A stretch of 64,000 nucleotides of DNA from Bacteroidetes bacterium 43-93 (GTDB lineage: Bacteria; Bacteroidota; Bacteroidia; Chitinophagales; Chitinophagaceae): assembly GCA_001897855.1 (NCBI GenBank), contig MKUO01000001.1, positions 496,001 to 560,000 of the forward strand, written 5' to 3'. Shown piece after piece: positions 43,592 to 52,103 of the stretch. Position 1 is the stretch's first letter. Each line of letters starts with the position of its first letter. A program made the translations under genes and the position numbers. The notes beneath the pieces are model-generated. The model saw only the letters and a list, made by a program, of their open reading frames with translations. It was not told where the DNA came from and did not search any database.

Positions 43592-45190
43592 ATGCTTATT
43601 CTTAGAGATATTACATATATACATCCTGATAAAGATCAGCTGTTTACAGGTATTAATCTTACTGTAAACGATCACGAAAAAATAGCACTTGTAGGTAATA
43701 ATGGCTCGGGCAAATCTACCCTTTTGAAGATAATTGCAGGCATTTTACAACCATCCGCAGGAATCCTCAGTTCCAGCGAAATGCCTTATTATGTTCCGCA
43801 ACTGGTTGGGCAATACAATGACCTGACCATTGCACAGGCACTTGATATTGATACGAAGTTGCAGGCGCTGAAAGGTATATTGGCAGGCGATGTAACCGAA
43901 GAAAATATGACCCTGCTCGATGACGACTGGACCATTGAAGAGCGGTGTGCGGAAGCTATGAGTTACTGGAAACTGGAAGGACTGGATCTGCAGCAGAAAA
44001 TGGCGAGCCTTAGTGGTGGACAAAAGACAAAAGTATTGCTTGCAGGCCTCACCATTCATCAACCCGAGATCGTTTTGCTGGACGAGCCCAGTAATCATTT
44101 AGATACTGAGGGTAGGGAGTTGCTGTACCATTATATACAAACTACCAATGGTAGCCTGGTAGTGGTAAGTCATGATAGGGTATTGCTAAACATGCTGAAT
44201 AATGTGGCGGAACTTAGTACACAAGGGCTTACATTATATGGCGGTAATTATGATTTCTATGCCGAGCAAAAAGCCATGGAAGAAAGTGCGCTGAATGAAA
44301 ATCTGCGCGACAGGGAGAAAGCACTGCGCAAGGCAAAAGAAACTGAACGCGAGATGATGGAGCGCCAGCAAAAGCTGGATGCGAGGGGTAAAAAGAAGCA
44401 GGAAAAGGCGGGTGTGCCTACTATTGCTATGAATACCTTACGCAATAACGCGGAGAAAAGCACTGCAAAGGCAAAAGATGTGCATGCTGAGAAGATAGAT
44501 TCTATAGCGAAAGAAGTTGGTAGGCTTCGTAATGAATTACCCGGTGCAGATAAAATGAAGATAGCGCTGGACAATTCTTCTCTGCATAAGGGCAAAGTAT
44601 TGGTAACTGCAAAGGACATTAATTTTAGGTATGCTGAGCGGTCATTATGGCGAACACCCTTGAGTTTTGTAATAACGGGCGATGAACGAATGGTTATTAA
44701 AGGGTTGAATGGCTCCGGCAAAACCACGCTGATAAAAATATTACTGGGGATACTGCAACCTACTGCGGGACTGATACAACGTGCGGACATTAATGCTTTG
44801 TATGTAGACCAGGATTATTCGCTTATTGATAACAAACTCTCTGTTTATGAGCAGGCGCAGCAATATAACCTGGACCACCTGGAGGAACATGAAGTGAAGA
44901 GCAGGCTTAACAGGTTCTTATTTACTAAAGAGTATTGGGCTAAACCTTGCAGTACACTCAGTGGTGGTGAAAAAATGCGCCTCATGCTTTGCTGCCTTAC
45001 CATTGGCAATAAGGCACCCGATATGATCATCCTTGATGAGCCGACAAATAACCTGGATATTCAGAACATAAAGATATTAACCGCCGCTATTAACGAATAT
45101 AAAGGTTGCGTGATCGTGGTATCACACGATACAAGGTTTGTGGAGGAGATTGGGATAGAGGGGGTGATGGAGTTAGTAATTCGCAATTGA
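43592..45190 (+). CDS. ABC-F family ATPase
   Basis: A 532-aa soluble protein with two ABC domains and no membrane span. Domain 1: GNNGSGKST (36-44), LSGGQKTK, LLDEPSNHLD. A charged helical linker (about 225-315, rich in Lys, Glu and Arg) corresponds to the ribosomal P-site tRNA-interaction motif. Domain 2: GLNGSGKTT, LSGGEKMR, ILDEPTNNLD. ABC-F proteins act on the ribosome, either as translation factors or as antibiotic-resistance proteins; which applies here cannot be told. Its long leader with a mini-ORF recalls the attenuators of inducible resistance ABC-Fs. Confidence 0.9.
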   Translation: MLILRDITYIHPDKDQLFTGINLTVNDHEKIALVGNNGSGKSTLLKIIAGILQPSAGILSSSEMPYYVPQLVGQYNDLTIAQALDIDTKLQALKGILAGDVTEENMTLLDDDWTIEERCAEAMSYWKLEGLDLQQKMASLSGGQKTKVLLAGLTIHQPEIVLLDEPSNHLDTEGRELLYHYIQTTNGSLVVVSHDRVLLNMLNNVAELSTQGLTLYGGNYDFYAEQKAMEESALNENLRDREKALRKAKETEREMMERQQKLDARGKKKQEKAGVPTIAMNTLRNNAEKSTAKAKDVHAEKIDSIAKEVGRLRNELPGADKMKIALDNSSLHKGKVLVTAKDINFRYAERSLWRTPLSFVITGDERMVIKGLNGSGKTTLIKILLGILQPTAGLIQRADINALYVDQDYSLIDNKLSVYEQAQQYNLDHLEEHEVKSRLNRFLFTKEYWAKPCSTLSGGEKMRLMLCCLTIGNKAPDMIILDEPTNNLDIQNIKILTAAINEYKGCVIVVSHDTRFVEEIGIEGVMELVIRN

Positions 45191-45205
45191 CAATTCGCAA
45201 TTGGT
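45178..45205 (+). repeat. Heptamer repeats across the ABC-F stop
   Basis: AATTCGC, AATTGAC, AATTCGC, AATTGGT: four in-phase 7-mers. The TGA stop codon (45188-45190) is inside the second unit. Confidence 0.7.
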
Positions 45206-45304
45206 AGCGGATAACACTGCATTCTGCAAACAGCATGGGCTATACCGCTTAATATAATTAATTAGTTTTACTAATATTATTGCTTTCTTTCACCGTAGTA
45301 ATTT

Positions 45305-46294
45305 ATGAACGAAAAAAAGAGAATTACTCAAAAAGCCTTAGATTCATTTCTTCTTATATCTTTTGTATTCTTTGCCTTTTTTATAATAATCAACATTTTC
45401 TTTATTTATAGATATAGTATCTATGAATTTGTTCTTATTCTGTTTGGCGTGATCATTTTATTTATGCTTGGGATAAGAAAAAAGAGAAAAAGATATAAAG
45501 ATAAGTATGGTGTACAAGAAGTAAAGCCGAAGATTCGAATATTATATTTATCAACATCAATTTTTATCCTACTTAAGGGTATTGTGCTTCCATTAATGTT
45601 TCTCTACGCAGTTAATTATACATATCACGCTGTTAAAGTTGATCCTGATATAGAGGAATATGAGCGTCAAAAAGAACTTTCCTTTTTAGACCAGTATTTT
45701 AAGCTAATAGATACTCAAAAGATTATTTTACTAAGGAAACTTTTAAATTCAAACCATCCCGATCTATACAAGGACCGTCAAAACGAAAAATCGAGTCTTA
45801 ATTTAACTACAGTATATCCGTTAGATACTTTCGTCCTTGAAGAAAAACAGCACATCCCGGCTATTATAGGTGATCCTAAATGCACGTTTTTTTTAAAAGA
45901 CAAAAAAGGGAAAGAAATTACGCATATAACGATTAGTAATCCTACGGATAATTTTGGGGGTCAGCCAAGACCTCCTAATAAGACAATTCGGGAGTCAGAT
46001 ACAGCCAATGAAAAACAACTTAGGTATGTAATATTAAAAACTCTGGAAGAATTAGAATATGCAGAAGAAAGCACGAAAAGTAGAAGATTAAGTTTAGAAA
46101 GCAAGAGTACTAAATGGACCTATGCTATGATGCTGCCATACATAGTATTTGATAGTGAATATATTCACTATCAAAGCCCTTTAACAATTTCCGTATATGG
46201 AATTAGTAAAATAATTTGTGATGCTCTATTGCTGGCGATTATTGGAACTGTAGTCTATGATATTATATCAGGCAATAAAAAGCAAGAATCATAA
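45305..46294 (+). CDS. Orphan multi-span membrane protein, AT-rich
   Basis: A 329-aa protein I do not recognise. Two N-terminal spans (about 15-37 and 40-57) and a third at about 83-105 precede a long soluble part (about 110-290) with Lys/Glu-rich stretches and a predicted helical segment (KEITHITISN, then GGQPRPPNKTI). A last span lies at about 300-320. Codons are clearly more A/T-rich than in neighbouring genes, which suggests recent acquisition or relaxed constraint. It stands alone between the ABC-F gene and the sigma factor hairpin. A sensor or lineage-specific envelope protein is a guess. Confidence 0.6.
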   Translation: MNEKKRITQKALDSFLLISFVFFAFFIIINIFFIYRYSIYEFVLILFGVIILFMLGIRKKRKRYKDKYGVQEVKPKIRILYLSTSIFILLKGIVLPLMFLYAVNYTYHAVKVDPDIEEYERQKELSFLDQYFKLIDTQKIILLRKLLNSNHPDLYKDRQNEKSSLNLTTVYPLDTFVLEEKQHIPAIIGDPKCTFFLKDKKGKEITHITISNPTDNFGGQPRPPNKTIRESDTANEKQLRYVILKTLEELEYAEESTKSRRLSLESKSTKWTYAMMLPYIVFDSEYIHYQSPLTISVYGISKIICDALLLAIIGTVVYDIISGNKKQES

Positions 46295-46308
46295 TATCAT
46301 AAAACAAT

Positions 46309-46329
46309 CACCCCGGCATTGCCGGGGTG
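46309..46329 (-). terminator. Terminator of the sigma factor gene
   Basis: CACCCCGGC (46309-46317), ATT, GCCGGGGTG (46321-46329), perfect 9-bp GC-rich stem. On the minus strand it is followed by ATTGTTTTATG. It also lies between convergent genes. Confidence 0.78.
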
Positions 46330-46360
46330 TATACATAAATTATCAGTAAAATATCAGGGA

Positions 46361-47218
46361 TTAACCCAGGTACACTTTTAATGCGTTGCTATAACGTGCT
46401 TTTTGCAGACGTTTGATAGCGCGTTCCTTGATCTGGCGGATACGTTCTTTAGTAAGGTCGTATTTTTCACCGATCTCTTCGATGGTTGGTCCACCGTCGC
46501 CTTCCAGGCCAAAGTAAGCACCGAGTATCTCCGCTTCGCGAACACTCAGCGATTTCAGGATACGTTTGATCTCGTTACGAAGTGAATCCTTCATTACATC
46601 ATCATCTGTATCATTCGCGCCTTCAAGCAGGTCCCCCATAGCTACGTCTTCTGCCTCGTGTACAGGTGCATCCAGCGAAGTGTGGCGGGTATTGCTGGTA
46701 AAGATGTTGGTAATTTCCGTTTCACTCATATCCAGTATCTCTGCCAGTTCTTCAGTAGATGGCTCCCGTTCGTTTTCCTGCTCAAATGCTATGAAAGCTT
46801 TATTGGCCTTGTTATAAGTACCAATTTTGTTTTGTGGCAGGCGTACAAGACGGCCCTGTTCTGCTAAAGCCTGCAGGATAGATTGACGGATCCACCATAC
46901 GGCGTAAGAGATGAATTTGAAACCTTTGGTTTCATCGAAGCGCTGCGCAGCTTTGATAAGGCCCAAATTACCTTCATTGATCAGATCACTTAAAGACAAT
47001 CCCTGGTGTTGGTATTGTTTTGCCACCGACACAACGAAACGCAAATTGGCTTTTACCAATTTCTCCAGAGCGCGCTGATCGCCCATGTGAATTTTCTGGG
47101 CCAGCGTTGTCTCTTCCTCCGGAGTGATCATCGAGATCTTACTGATCTCCTGCAGGTACTTTTCTACAGCTTGCGAATCGCGGTTGGTGATCTGGGTGGC
47201 AATTTTTAACTGCCTCAT
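46361..47218 (-). CDS. rpoD: Primary RNA polymerase sigma factor (Bacteroidota type)
   Basis: A 285-aa sigma-70 factor. Region 1.2 (AVEKYLQEISKISMITPEEE), region 2 (ANLRFVVSVAKQYQHQGLSL with DLINEGNLGLIKAAQRFD, then GFKFISYAVWWIRQSILQAL), region 3 and region 4 (GPTIEEIGEKYDLTKERIRQ) are all there. It lacks the long region 1.1 of Proteobacterial RpoD, as is normal for the primary sigma of this phylum, which reads the TAnnTTTG promoters seen across this window. The conserved residues and single-copy look make the primary factor more likely than an alternative one. Confidence 0.9.
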   Translation of the reverse strand: MRQLKIATQITNRDSQAVEKYLQEISKISMITPEEETTLAQKIHMGDQRALEKLVKANLRFVVSVAKQYQHQGLSLSDLINEGNLGLIKAAQRFDETKGFKFISYAVWWIRQSILQALAEQGRLVRLPQNKIGTYNKANKAFIAFEQENEREPSTEELAEILDMSETEITNIFTSNTRHTSLDAPVHEAEDVAMGDLLEGANDTDDDVMKDSLRNEIKRILKSLSVREAEILGAYFGLEGDGGPTIEEIGEKYDLTKERIRQIKERAIKRLQKARYSNALKVYLG

Positions 47219-47556
47219 ATATTATCCTGGTTTAAATATTACTAATTTGTTTGTTTGCCCGGAAACCGGTTTAAAATAGACGAGCGAACTGCTAAAAAAG
47301 TTTGTTAGTCTACTGCACTTTAACTAATTTCATTTACCGCAAATTTCGTTCCGTTTTAGCGTGATTTTTTATAATATATTATCAAAATCATTCAACAATA
47401 ACGTGAAACCGTTCTGAACTTGTATTTGCAGCTCTATGAATTTAAGCTATAGGGCAATAGGCGGTTACCGAAAATGGCAGTCTTAGCCATTATTTATGCA
47501 AAGCTATATCGCAACTGTCAAAAATGCTACCTTTGCGCCACTATTTAACAAATACT
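47219..47556. other. Intergenic region between divergent rpoD and glutaryl-CoA dehydrogenase
   Basis: No gene is supported here. It holds a 10-bp self-complementary AAACCGGTTT at 47263-47272, an AT-rich stretch (47361-47400), and TACCTTTG at 47528-47535, a good -7 box for the rightward gene. I found no convincing box for the leftward sigma factor gene. Confidence 0.6.
47528..47535 (+). promoter_or_regulatory. TAnnTTTG promoter box of gcdH
   Basis: TACCTTTG, 21 nt before the ATG at 47557. It overlaps codons 2-4 of the longer reading frame, which argues for the downstream start. Confidence 0.65.
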
Positions 47557-48735
47557 ATGCAAAAAGACTTGTATCAACAGCCGGATTATTATCTTTTGGA
47601 CGAGCTACTGACAGATGAGCATAAATTAATACGCGAGTCGGTGCGCGCTTATGTAAAAAAGGAAATATCCCCAATAATAGAGGATTATGCGCAGCGTGCG
47701 GCTTTTCCTTCACAGATAATCAAAGGATTAGGTGAACTGGGTTGTTTTGGCCCGTTTGTGCCTCAAAAATATGGCGGTGCAGGCCTTGATTATATATCAT
47801 ACGGTATTATGATGCAGGAACTGGAGCGCGGAGATTCCGGCGTACGGTCTACCGCATCTGTGCAGGGTTCCCTTGTAATGTTCCCGATCTACAAATTTGG
47901 TAGCGAGGAGCAAAAGATGAAATACTTGCCTAAACTGGCAACCGGTGAAATGATGGGTTGTTTCGGGCTTACAGAACCGGACCACGGTTCTAACCCTGCG
48001 GGAATGCTTACCAATTTCAAGGATGCGGGCGACCATGTGATCCTGAATGGTTCAAAAATGTGGATCTCTAACGCACCATTTGCAGATATTGCTGTTGTTT
48101 GGGCGAAAGACGAGGCCGGCGAGATACATGGTATGATCGTAGAGCGTGGCATGGAAGGCTTCAGCACACCTGAAACGCATGGTAAATGGTCGCTGAGAGC
48201 ATCTGCCACGGGTGAGCTGGTATTTGACAACGTAAAAGTTCCTAAAGAGAATATACTGCCGGGCGTTAAAGGACTGAAAGGGCCTTTGACCTGCCTTAGC
48301 AGCGCGCGCTATGGTATAGCCTGGGGGGCATTGGGTTGTGCTATGGATTGCTATGATACTGCGTTGCGCTATGCAAAACAGCGTGTACAGTTTGGCAGGC
48401 CGATAGCCGGCTTCCAACTGACGCAGAAGAAACTGGCAGAAATGATCACAGAGATTACGAAAGGACAGTTACTGAACTGGCGCCTGGGTGTGCTGCGCGA
48501 CCAGGACCGTGCTACACCGGCACAGATATCTATGGCAAAGCGTAACAGCTGCGATACCGCGCTGAAGATTGCTCGTGAAGCCCGCCAGATATTAGGTGGT
48601 ATGGGTATTACCGGCGAATTCAGCATCATGCGCCATATGATGAACCTGGAATCTGTAGTTACCTATGAAGGTACACACGACATACACCTGCTAATAACAG
48701 GTATGGATGTAACGGGTATCAATGCTTTTCAATAG
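47557..48735 (+). CDS. gcdH: Glutaryl-CoA dehydrogenase-like acyl-CoA dehydrogenase
   Basis: A 392-aa flavoenzyme. I choose ATG 47557, because an in-frame ATG at 47524 lies before the TACCTTTG promoter box. Acyl-CoA dehydrogenase landmarks: GCFGLTEPDHGSNP (FAD/substrate), KMWISNAPFADIAVVWA, RIQFG-like RVQFGRPIAGFQL and the catalytic Glu371 in YEGTHDIHLLITG, a form typical of glutaryl-CoA dehydrogenase. That enzyme converts glutaryl-CoA to crotonyl-CoA in lysine and tryptophan breakdown. Heptamer repeats begin at its stop. Confidence 0.88.
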   Translation: MQKDLYQQPDYYLLDELLTDEHKLIRESVRAYVKKEISPIIEDYAQRAAFPSQIIKGLGELGCFGPFVPQKYGGAGLDYISYGIMMQELERGDSGVRSTASVQGSLVMFPIYKFGSEEQKMKYLPKLATGEMMGCFGLTEPDHGSNPAGMLTNFKDAGDHVILNGSKMWISNAPFADIAVVWAKDEAGEIHGMIVERGMEGFSTPETHGKWSLRASATGELVFDNVKVPKENILPGVKGLKGPLTCLSSARYGIAWGALGCAMDCYDTALRYAKQRVQFGRPIAGFQLTQKKLAEMITEITKGQLLNWRLGVLRDQDRATPAQISMAKRNSCDTALKIAREARQILGGMGITGEFSIMRHMMNLESVVTYEGTHDIHLLITGMDVTGINAFQ

Positions 48736-48757
48736 TCAATAGATAATTCACGAATAA
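48730..48757 (+). repeat. Heptamer repeats at the gcdH stop
   Basis: CAATAGT, CAATAGA, TAATTCA, CGAATAA in 7-bp phase; the TAG stop is in the first unit. Only the first two units are closely alike. Confidence 0.45.
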
Positions 48758-48761
48758 TATT

Positions 48762-48787
48762 AAGGCCCTCATTATGAGGGCCTTTCT
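48762..48787. terminator. Terminator between gcdH and the SET-domain gene
   Basis: AAGGCCCTC (48762-48770), ATTAT, GAGGGCCTT (48776-48784), followed by TCTT on the plus strand and preceded by A-rich sequence that gives T residues on the minus strand. It overlaps the stop of the leftward gene by a base. Confidence 0.82.
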
Positions 48788-49242
48788 TACTTCTTCTTAG
48801 AAGCCTTCTTCTGTTTCTTCTTTTCTTCTTCTTTATCAAGTCGGATGTTGTTGCGTACAGTTTCCCAGTATTCTTTGCCGTAGCCAACAAATATTTCTTC
48901 ACCGGCTTGTATATCGCGTGTGGCATCAATAAAGATGCGGTTGTTCTCGTTTACGTATTTAGTATTGTTGCGTACACCTTTAATGCGGGTTAATCCTGCG
49001 GCGTCATTAGCATAGCGGGCTTTGCTATTTTTCATTTTTCCCGCGTCTATTACATTGTCGTCGTCTATGTAAAAGATATACCCGTTATCTGCATCTTCGG
49101 CCACATCTTCCCAATTGGTATAGCGGCCTTCATATTCGGTAATGCGTGTGCCTTTTTTAATAAATACGTTCGTAAATAATCCTTTGCCTGCATTGGGGAG
49201 TGTTGATGTTTTTACTTCCAGGTTCTTTTTAGCGAAAGCCAT
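48787..49242 (-). CDS. SET-domain protein (putative lysine methyltransferase)
   Basis: A 151-aa protein that is almost entirely a SET domain. The opening TSTLPNAGKGLFTNVFIKKG with TEYEGRYT matches SET motif I; ARYANDAAGL takes the place of the usual RxxNHS SAM-binding motif; GEEIFVGYGKEYW matches the ELxxDY-type motif with the active Tyr. The last 20 residues are nearly all Lys/Glu/Ala, a probable nucleic-acid or partner-binding tail. Such stand-alone SET proteins are known in scattered bacteria and may methylate lysines of ribosomal or DNA-binding proteins; the target here is unknown. Confidence 0.85.
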   Translation of the reverse strand: MAFAKKNLEVKTSTLPNAGKGLFTNVFIKKGTRITEYEGRYTNWEDVAEDADNGYIFYIDDDNVIDAGKMKNSKARYANDAAGLTRIKGVRNNTKYVNENNRIFIDATRDIQAGEEIFVGYGKEYWETVRNNIRLDKEEEKKKQKKASKKK

Positions 49243-49272
49243 ATCGTTGTATAAGTCTGTCTTGTTTTGGTT

Positions 49273-50094
49273 TTATAAAGAGGTTATATGCTCAACCATT
49301 CTGGTCAATACTTTTTGATCTGTAATAATACTGTGCCCGGCCGCAACATTATCCTTCATATGGGCCGGGTTAGCGGTAGCCGGTATTGCACAGGTTACTG
49401 CGGGATGAGATAGGATATACTTCAGCATAAACTGGCTCCAGGTACTGATGTCGTATTCCGCACACCAGCCTGGCAGCGTAGTGTTACGTACTTTGCTGAA
49501 TATTTTACCCACATCAAGCGGTCGGTTGATGACAGTTGCTATACCATGTTCTGCAGCAACAGGCAGCAAGCGCTGTTCCGCATCACGGTCGGTTATGGAA
49601 TAGTTGAATTGTACAAAATCCAGCGGTACTGTGCGGATCATTTTCACCAGTTCGTCGTGCATATCGCTGACATAATGTGTGATACCTATATAACGTATGC
49701 GGCCAGCCTCTTTCCACTCCTGCAATGTTTTTAATTGCGTCTGCCAGTCGACCAGGTTATGTATCTGCACCAGGTCTATAGTATTGCGTTGCATCAGGCG
49801 GAAAGAGTTTTCCAACTGTCGAATGCCTTCTGCTTTACCTGTAGTCCACACTTTGGTAGCATAGAAGAAATCATCAGCGTAGTCGCTTTGCTGCGTGAGT
49901 ATGCCGACTGAACGTTCGCTGTTGCCATACATGGGGGAGCTATCTATAAGCCGCCCGCCAGCTGCATGAAAAGCTGAAAGGACGTCTGTAAGGTCAGGAG
50001 ATGCATTGGGATCGGCAACATCTAATACCTGCCAGGTACCCAAACCTATAACAGGTAAGTGTTCGCCGGAAGATGGTATTTGCCGTGTGAGCAT
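49273..50094 (-). CDS. Aldo/keto reductase
   Basis: A 273-aa NAD(P)H-dependent oxidoreductase with a TIM-barrel fold. The tetrad Asp51 (DSSPMYGNSE), Tyr56, Lys81 (ATKVW) and His112 (VQIHNL) is complete, so activity is expected. The cofactor region is CAIPATANPAHMKDN. The GLGTWQVLDV opening is normal for the family. Substrate unknown; it is transcribed alone. Confidence 0.92.
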   Translation of the reverse strand: MLTRQIPSSGEHLPVIGLGTWQVLDVADPNASPDLTDVLSAFHAAGGRLIDSSPMYGNSERSVGILTQQSDYADDFFYATKVWTTGKAEGIRQLENSFRLMQRNTIDLVQIHNLVDWQTQLKTLQEWKEAGRIRYIGITHYVSDMHDELVKMIRTVPLDFVQFNYSITDRDAEQRLLPVAAEHGIATVINRPLDVGKIFSKVRNTTLPGWCAEYDISTWSQFMLKYILSHPAVTCAIPATANPAHMKDNVAAGHSIITDQKVLTRMVEHITSL

Positions 50095-50197
50095 AATGGA
50101 AATTGCGCCGCAAAATAAGGGTTTATATCCAACCGAAATAATGAAGTTTTCTGGAGCGATTTTTTAGAATATAATAATGAACTAAATCGACGACATC

Positions 50198-50392
50198 ATG
50201 AACACCGAAATGCCAACGAACCCGGAGCTGCCGGGTACAACGCCAACCGAGATACCAGATGTGCCCAAGCCACTGGAACCACCGAAGCCTGAAGAGCCTG
50301 TAATACCTGAACCGGAGCCTGCTACCACGCCACAGCCTCAAAAACCGGAAATGCCACCTGTGCCGCCAAAACCAGAGATACCGCAGACCTGA
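50198..50392 (+). CDS. Proline-rich mini-protein
   Basis: A 64-aa frame starting at ATG 50198, about a third proline, with PKPLEPPKPEEP, PEPEPATTPQPQKPE and PPVPPKPEIPQT. There is no signal peptide, membrane span or Cys. The third positions vary among Pro codons (CCG, CCA, CCT, CCC), which argues that Pro itself is selected. It may act as a spacer or a binding target. It stands alone just ahead of the helicase gene. Confidence 0.55.
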   Translation: MNTEMPTNPELPGTTPTEIPDVPKPLEPPKPEEPVIPEPEPATTPQPQKPEMPPVPPKPEIPQT

Positions 50393-50425
50393 ATGCCGGA
50401 TACTTAAACCGCGCGGCATTATTAG

Positions 50426-50433
50426 TATCTTTG
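50426..50433 (+). promoter_or_regulatory. TAnnTTTG promoter box of the helicase gene
   Basis: TATCTTTG ends 8 nt before the ATG at 50441, so the transcript would start within a few bases of the start codon: nearly leaderless. Confidence 0.6.
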
Positions 50434-50440
50434 GCCACTC

Positions 50441-51676
50441 ATGAAATTTGAAGACTATCATATTTCCGCCGATATAAAGCGCAGCCTGGAAGAACTTGGA
50501 TTTAAACGTCCGACTGATATACAATTCAAGGCGATACCTTCTATACTGAAAGGAGATGATGTATTAGCTATAGCGCAAACAGGTACCGGTAAGACAGCAG
50601 CCTTTGCCATCCCGGTACTGCATTTGCTGCAGCAGCGCGACAGGCGTAATAAAAACGGTACGGTCAGTTGCCTGGTAATGGTGCCTACACGCGAGCTGGC
50701 AATACAGATAGCTGATGTATTTAAACAGATCGGTAAATATACCAGGCTGGATATTCTTGGATTATACGGTGGTGTAGAGCAGGAGCAGCAGGTAAATAAA
50801 TTAAAGAAAGGTGTAGATGTATTGATAGCTACGCCGGGCAGAATGTTTGACCTGGTACATCAAAAACACCTGGATCTGTCTGCGGTGGAGATACTGATAT
50901 TGGACGAGGCTGACTTTATGCTGGACCTCGGCTTTATAAAAGATATCCGTGATGTGCTGAGGCATCTGCCTAAAAAACATCAAACCTTATTCTTCTCAGC
51001 GACTATCGATAAAGAGATCAAAGACCTGGCTTATGATATAGTACGCAATCCTATACGCATCCAGATATCTCCCAAAGACCCTGTATCTAAGAATGTAAAC
51101 CATTCCGTTGCTTATATAGAGATGGATGATAAACGTTTCTTCCTGGAGCGTTTGGTGAAGGAATTTCCTACAACCAAAATATTGGTGTTTGTACGAACCA
51201 AGGTGAGAGCGGAACGTGTGTTTGCTGCCATGCAACGGGTGGGAATTGAGTCTTTGGTGATGCACGGGGGAAAAGAGCAGGACGACAGGTTATCTGTGAT
51301 GGAAGAATTTAAGCAAGGGAAAATCAACTTGCTCATTACTACAGATGTAAATGCGAGGGGTATAGATATACCCGGCATAGATTATGTGGTGAACTATGAC
51401 CTGCCGGACGTGCCGGAAAACTATGTGCACAGGGTAGGGCGTACGGGCCGTGGCGTGCGTAAAGGACAGGCGGTTTCTTTTTGTAGTACGGAAGAGAAGC
51501 CAATGCTGGCCGCGATAGAGAAGTATATGCAAAAGGCCATCCCGGAGATGAAAATTGATAAGAACGATTACAGGGAAACAATCAGCTTTTCAGAAGACAT
51601 TCCTAACGATAACTGGCAGTTGTTGCTGGAACAAAACGAACAAACAGAAAAAAAGGCCAAAAGAAAAAAGAAGTAA
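50441..51676 (+). CDS. DEAD-box RNA helicase (RhlE-like)
   Basis: A 411-aa helicase with the full motif set: the Q motif (PTDIQFKAIP), AQTGTGKTAA (Walker A), PTRELAIQ, DEAD in LILDEADFM, SAT, and in the second RecA domain TDVNARGIDI and HRVGRTGRG. The C-terminus is a short basic tail (KKAKRKKK) that can hold RNA. It unwinds short duplexes in ribosome assembly or mRNA turnover. The length and tail fit the RhlE group. Confidence 0.92.
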   Translation: MKFEDYHISADIKRSLEELGFKRPTDIQFKAIPSILKGDDVLAIAQTGTGKTAAFAIPVLHLLQQRDRRNKNGTVSCLVMVPTRELAIQIADVFKQIGKYTRLDILGLYGGVEQEQQVNKLKKGVDVLIATPGRMFDLVHQKHLDLSAVEILILDEADFMLDLGFIKDIRDVLRHLPKKHQTLFFSATIDKEIKDLAYDIVRNPIRIQISPKDPVSKNVNHSVAYIEMDDKRFFLERLVKEFPTTKILVFVRTKVRAERVFAAMQRVGIESLVMHGGKEQDDRLSVMEEFKQGKINLLITTDVNARGIDIPGIDYVVNYDLPDVPENYVHRVGRTGRGVRKGQAVSFCSTEEKPMLAAIEKYMQKAIPEMKIDKNDYRETISFSEDIPNDNWQLLLEQNEQTEKKAKRKKK

Positions 51677-51717
51677 GCGTTTTAATGTGATAAATTTATA
51701 ATGCTAAATAATATCAC

Positions 51718-52101
51718 ATGGATAATACAAGTCTTGCGCATATAACCAATACATTGAATGATTGGCTAAGAGCTTTGGAGTTTTACAAAACAGAGCTAGG
51801 TATTCTTAAAAGCAGGCTTACAGAAATAGGCGGCAAAAACACCGGCCGCGATATGCTGAGGCTTGTAGAGCATTATGAAAGCCAGTTTGCCTTGCATCAA
51901 GAGAATATCGACAAGCTATCGCACGATATTAATGCGACGCTTGCCGCTATCCACGAAGGGTTAAGGCACAGCCATTCACAATCCCCGTCTGACATCGTAT
52001 CGCAGGGATATGACCTGCTGGCCCACCGTTTTGAAACGGAGGAAACAGTAGTGAGCGAACTGCGTCGCGCGTTTAACAGGTTTTCATCCGTTTGGATGTG
52101 A
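51718..52101 (+). CDS. Hypothetical helical protein, 127 aa
   Basis: A soluble, mostly helical protein. Heptad-like stretches (ITNTLNDWLRALEFYKTELG, LVEHYESQFALHQENIDKLS, then HRFETEETVVSELRRAFNRF) suggest a coiled-coil or four-helix bundle. No known domain is visible. It is 41 bp after the helicase gene and may share its transcript. Its stop is 2 bp from the stop of the convergent SRPBCC gene. Confidence 0.65.
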   Translation: MDNTSLAHITNTLNDWLRALEFYKTELGILKSRLTEIGGKNTGRDMLRLVEHYESQFALHQENIDKLSHDINATLAAIHEGLRHSHSQSPSDIVSQGYDLLAHRFETEETVVSELRRAFNRFSSVWM

Positions 52102-52103
52102 GA

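Noticed and set aside
47524-47526. ATG upstream of gcdH as its start
   Set aside because: The TACCTTTG promoter box lies just after it, so the transcript would begin downstream; the added 11 residues are not family-like.
50123-50524. Arg/Trp-rich leftward frame
   Set aside because: It is the reverse reading of the proline-rich frame and of the helicase start; low-complexity composition explains its length.
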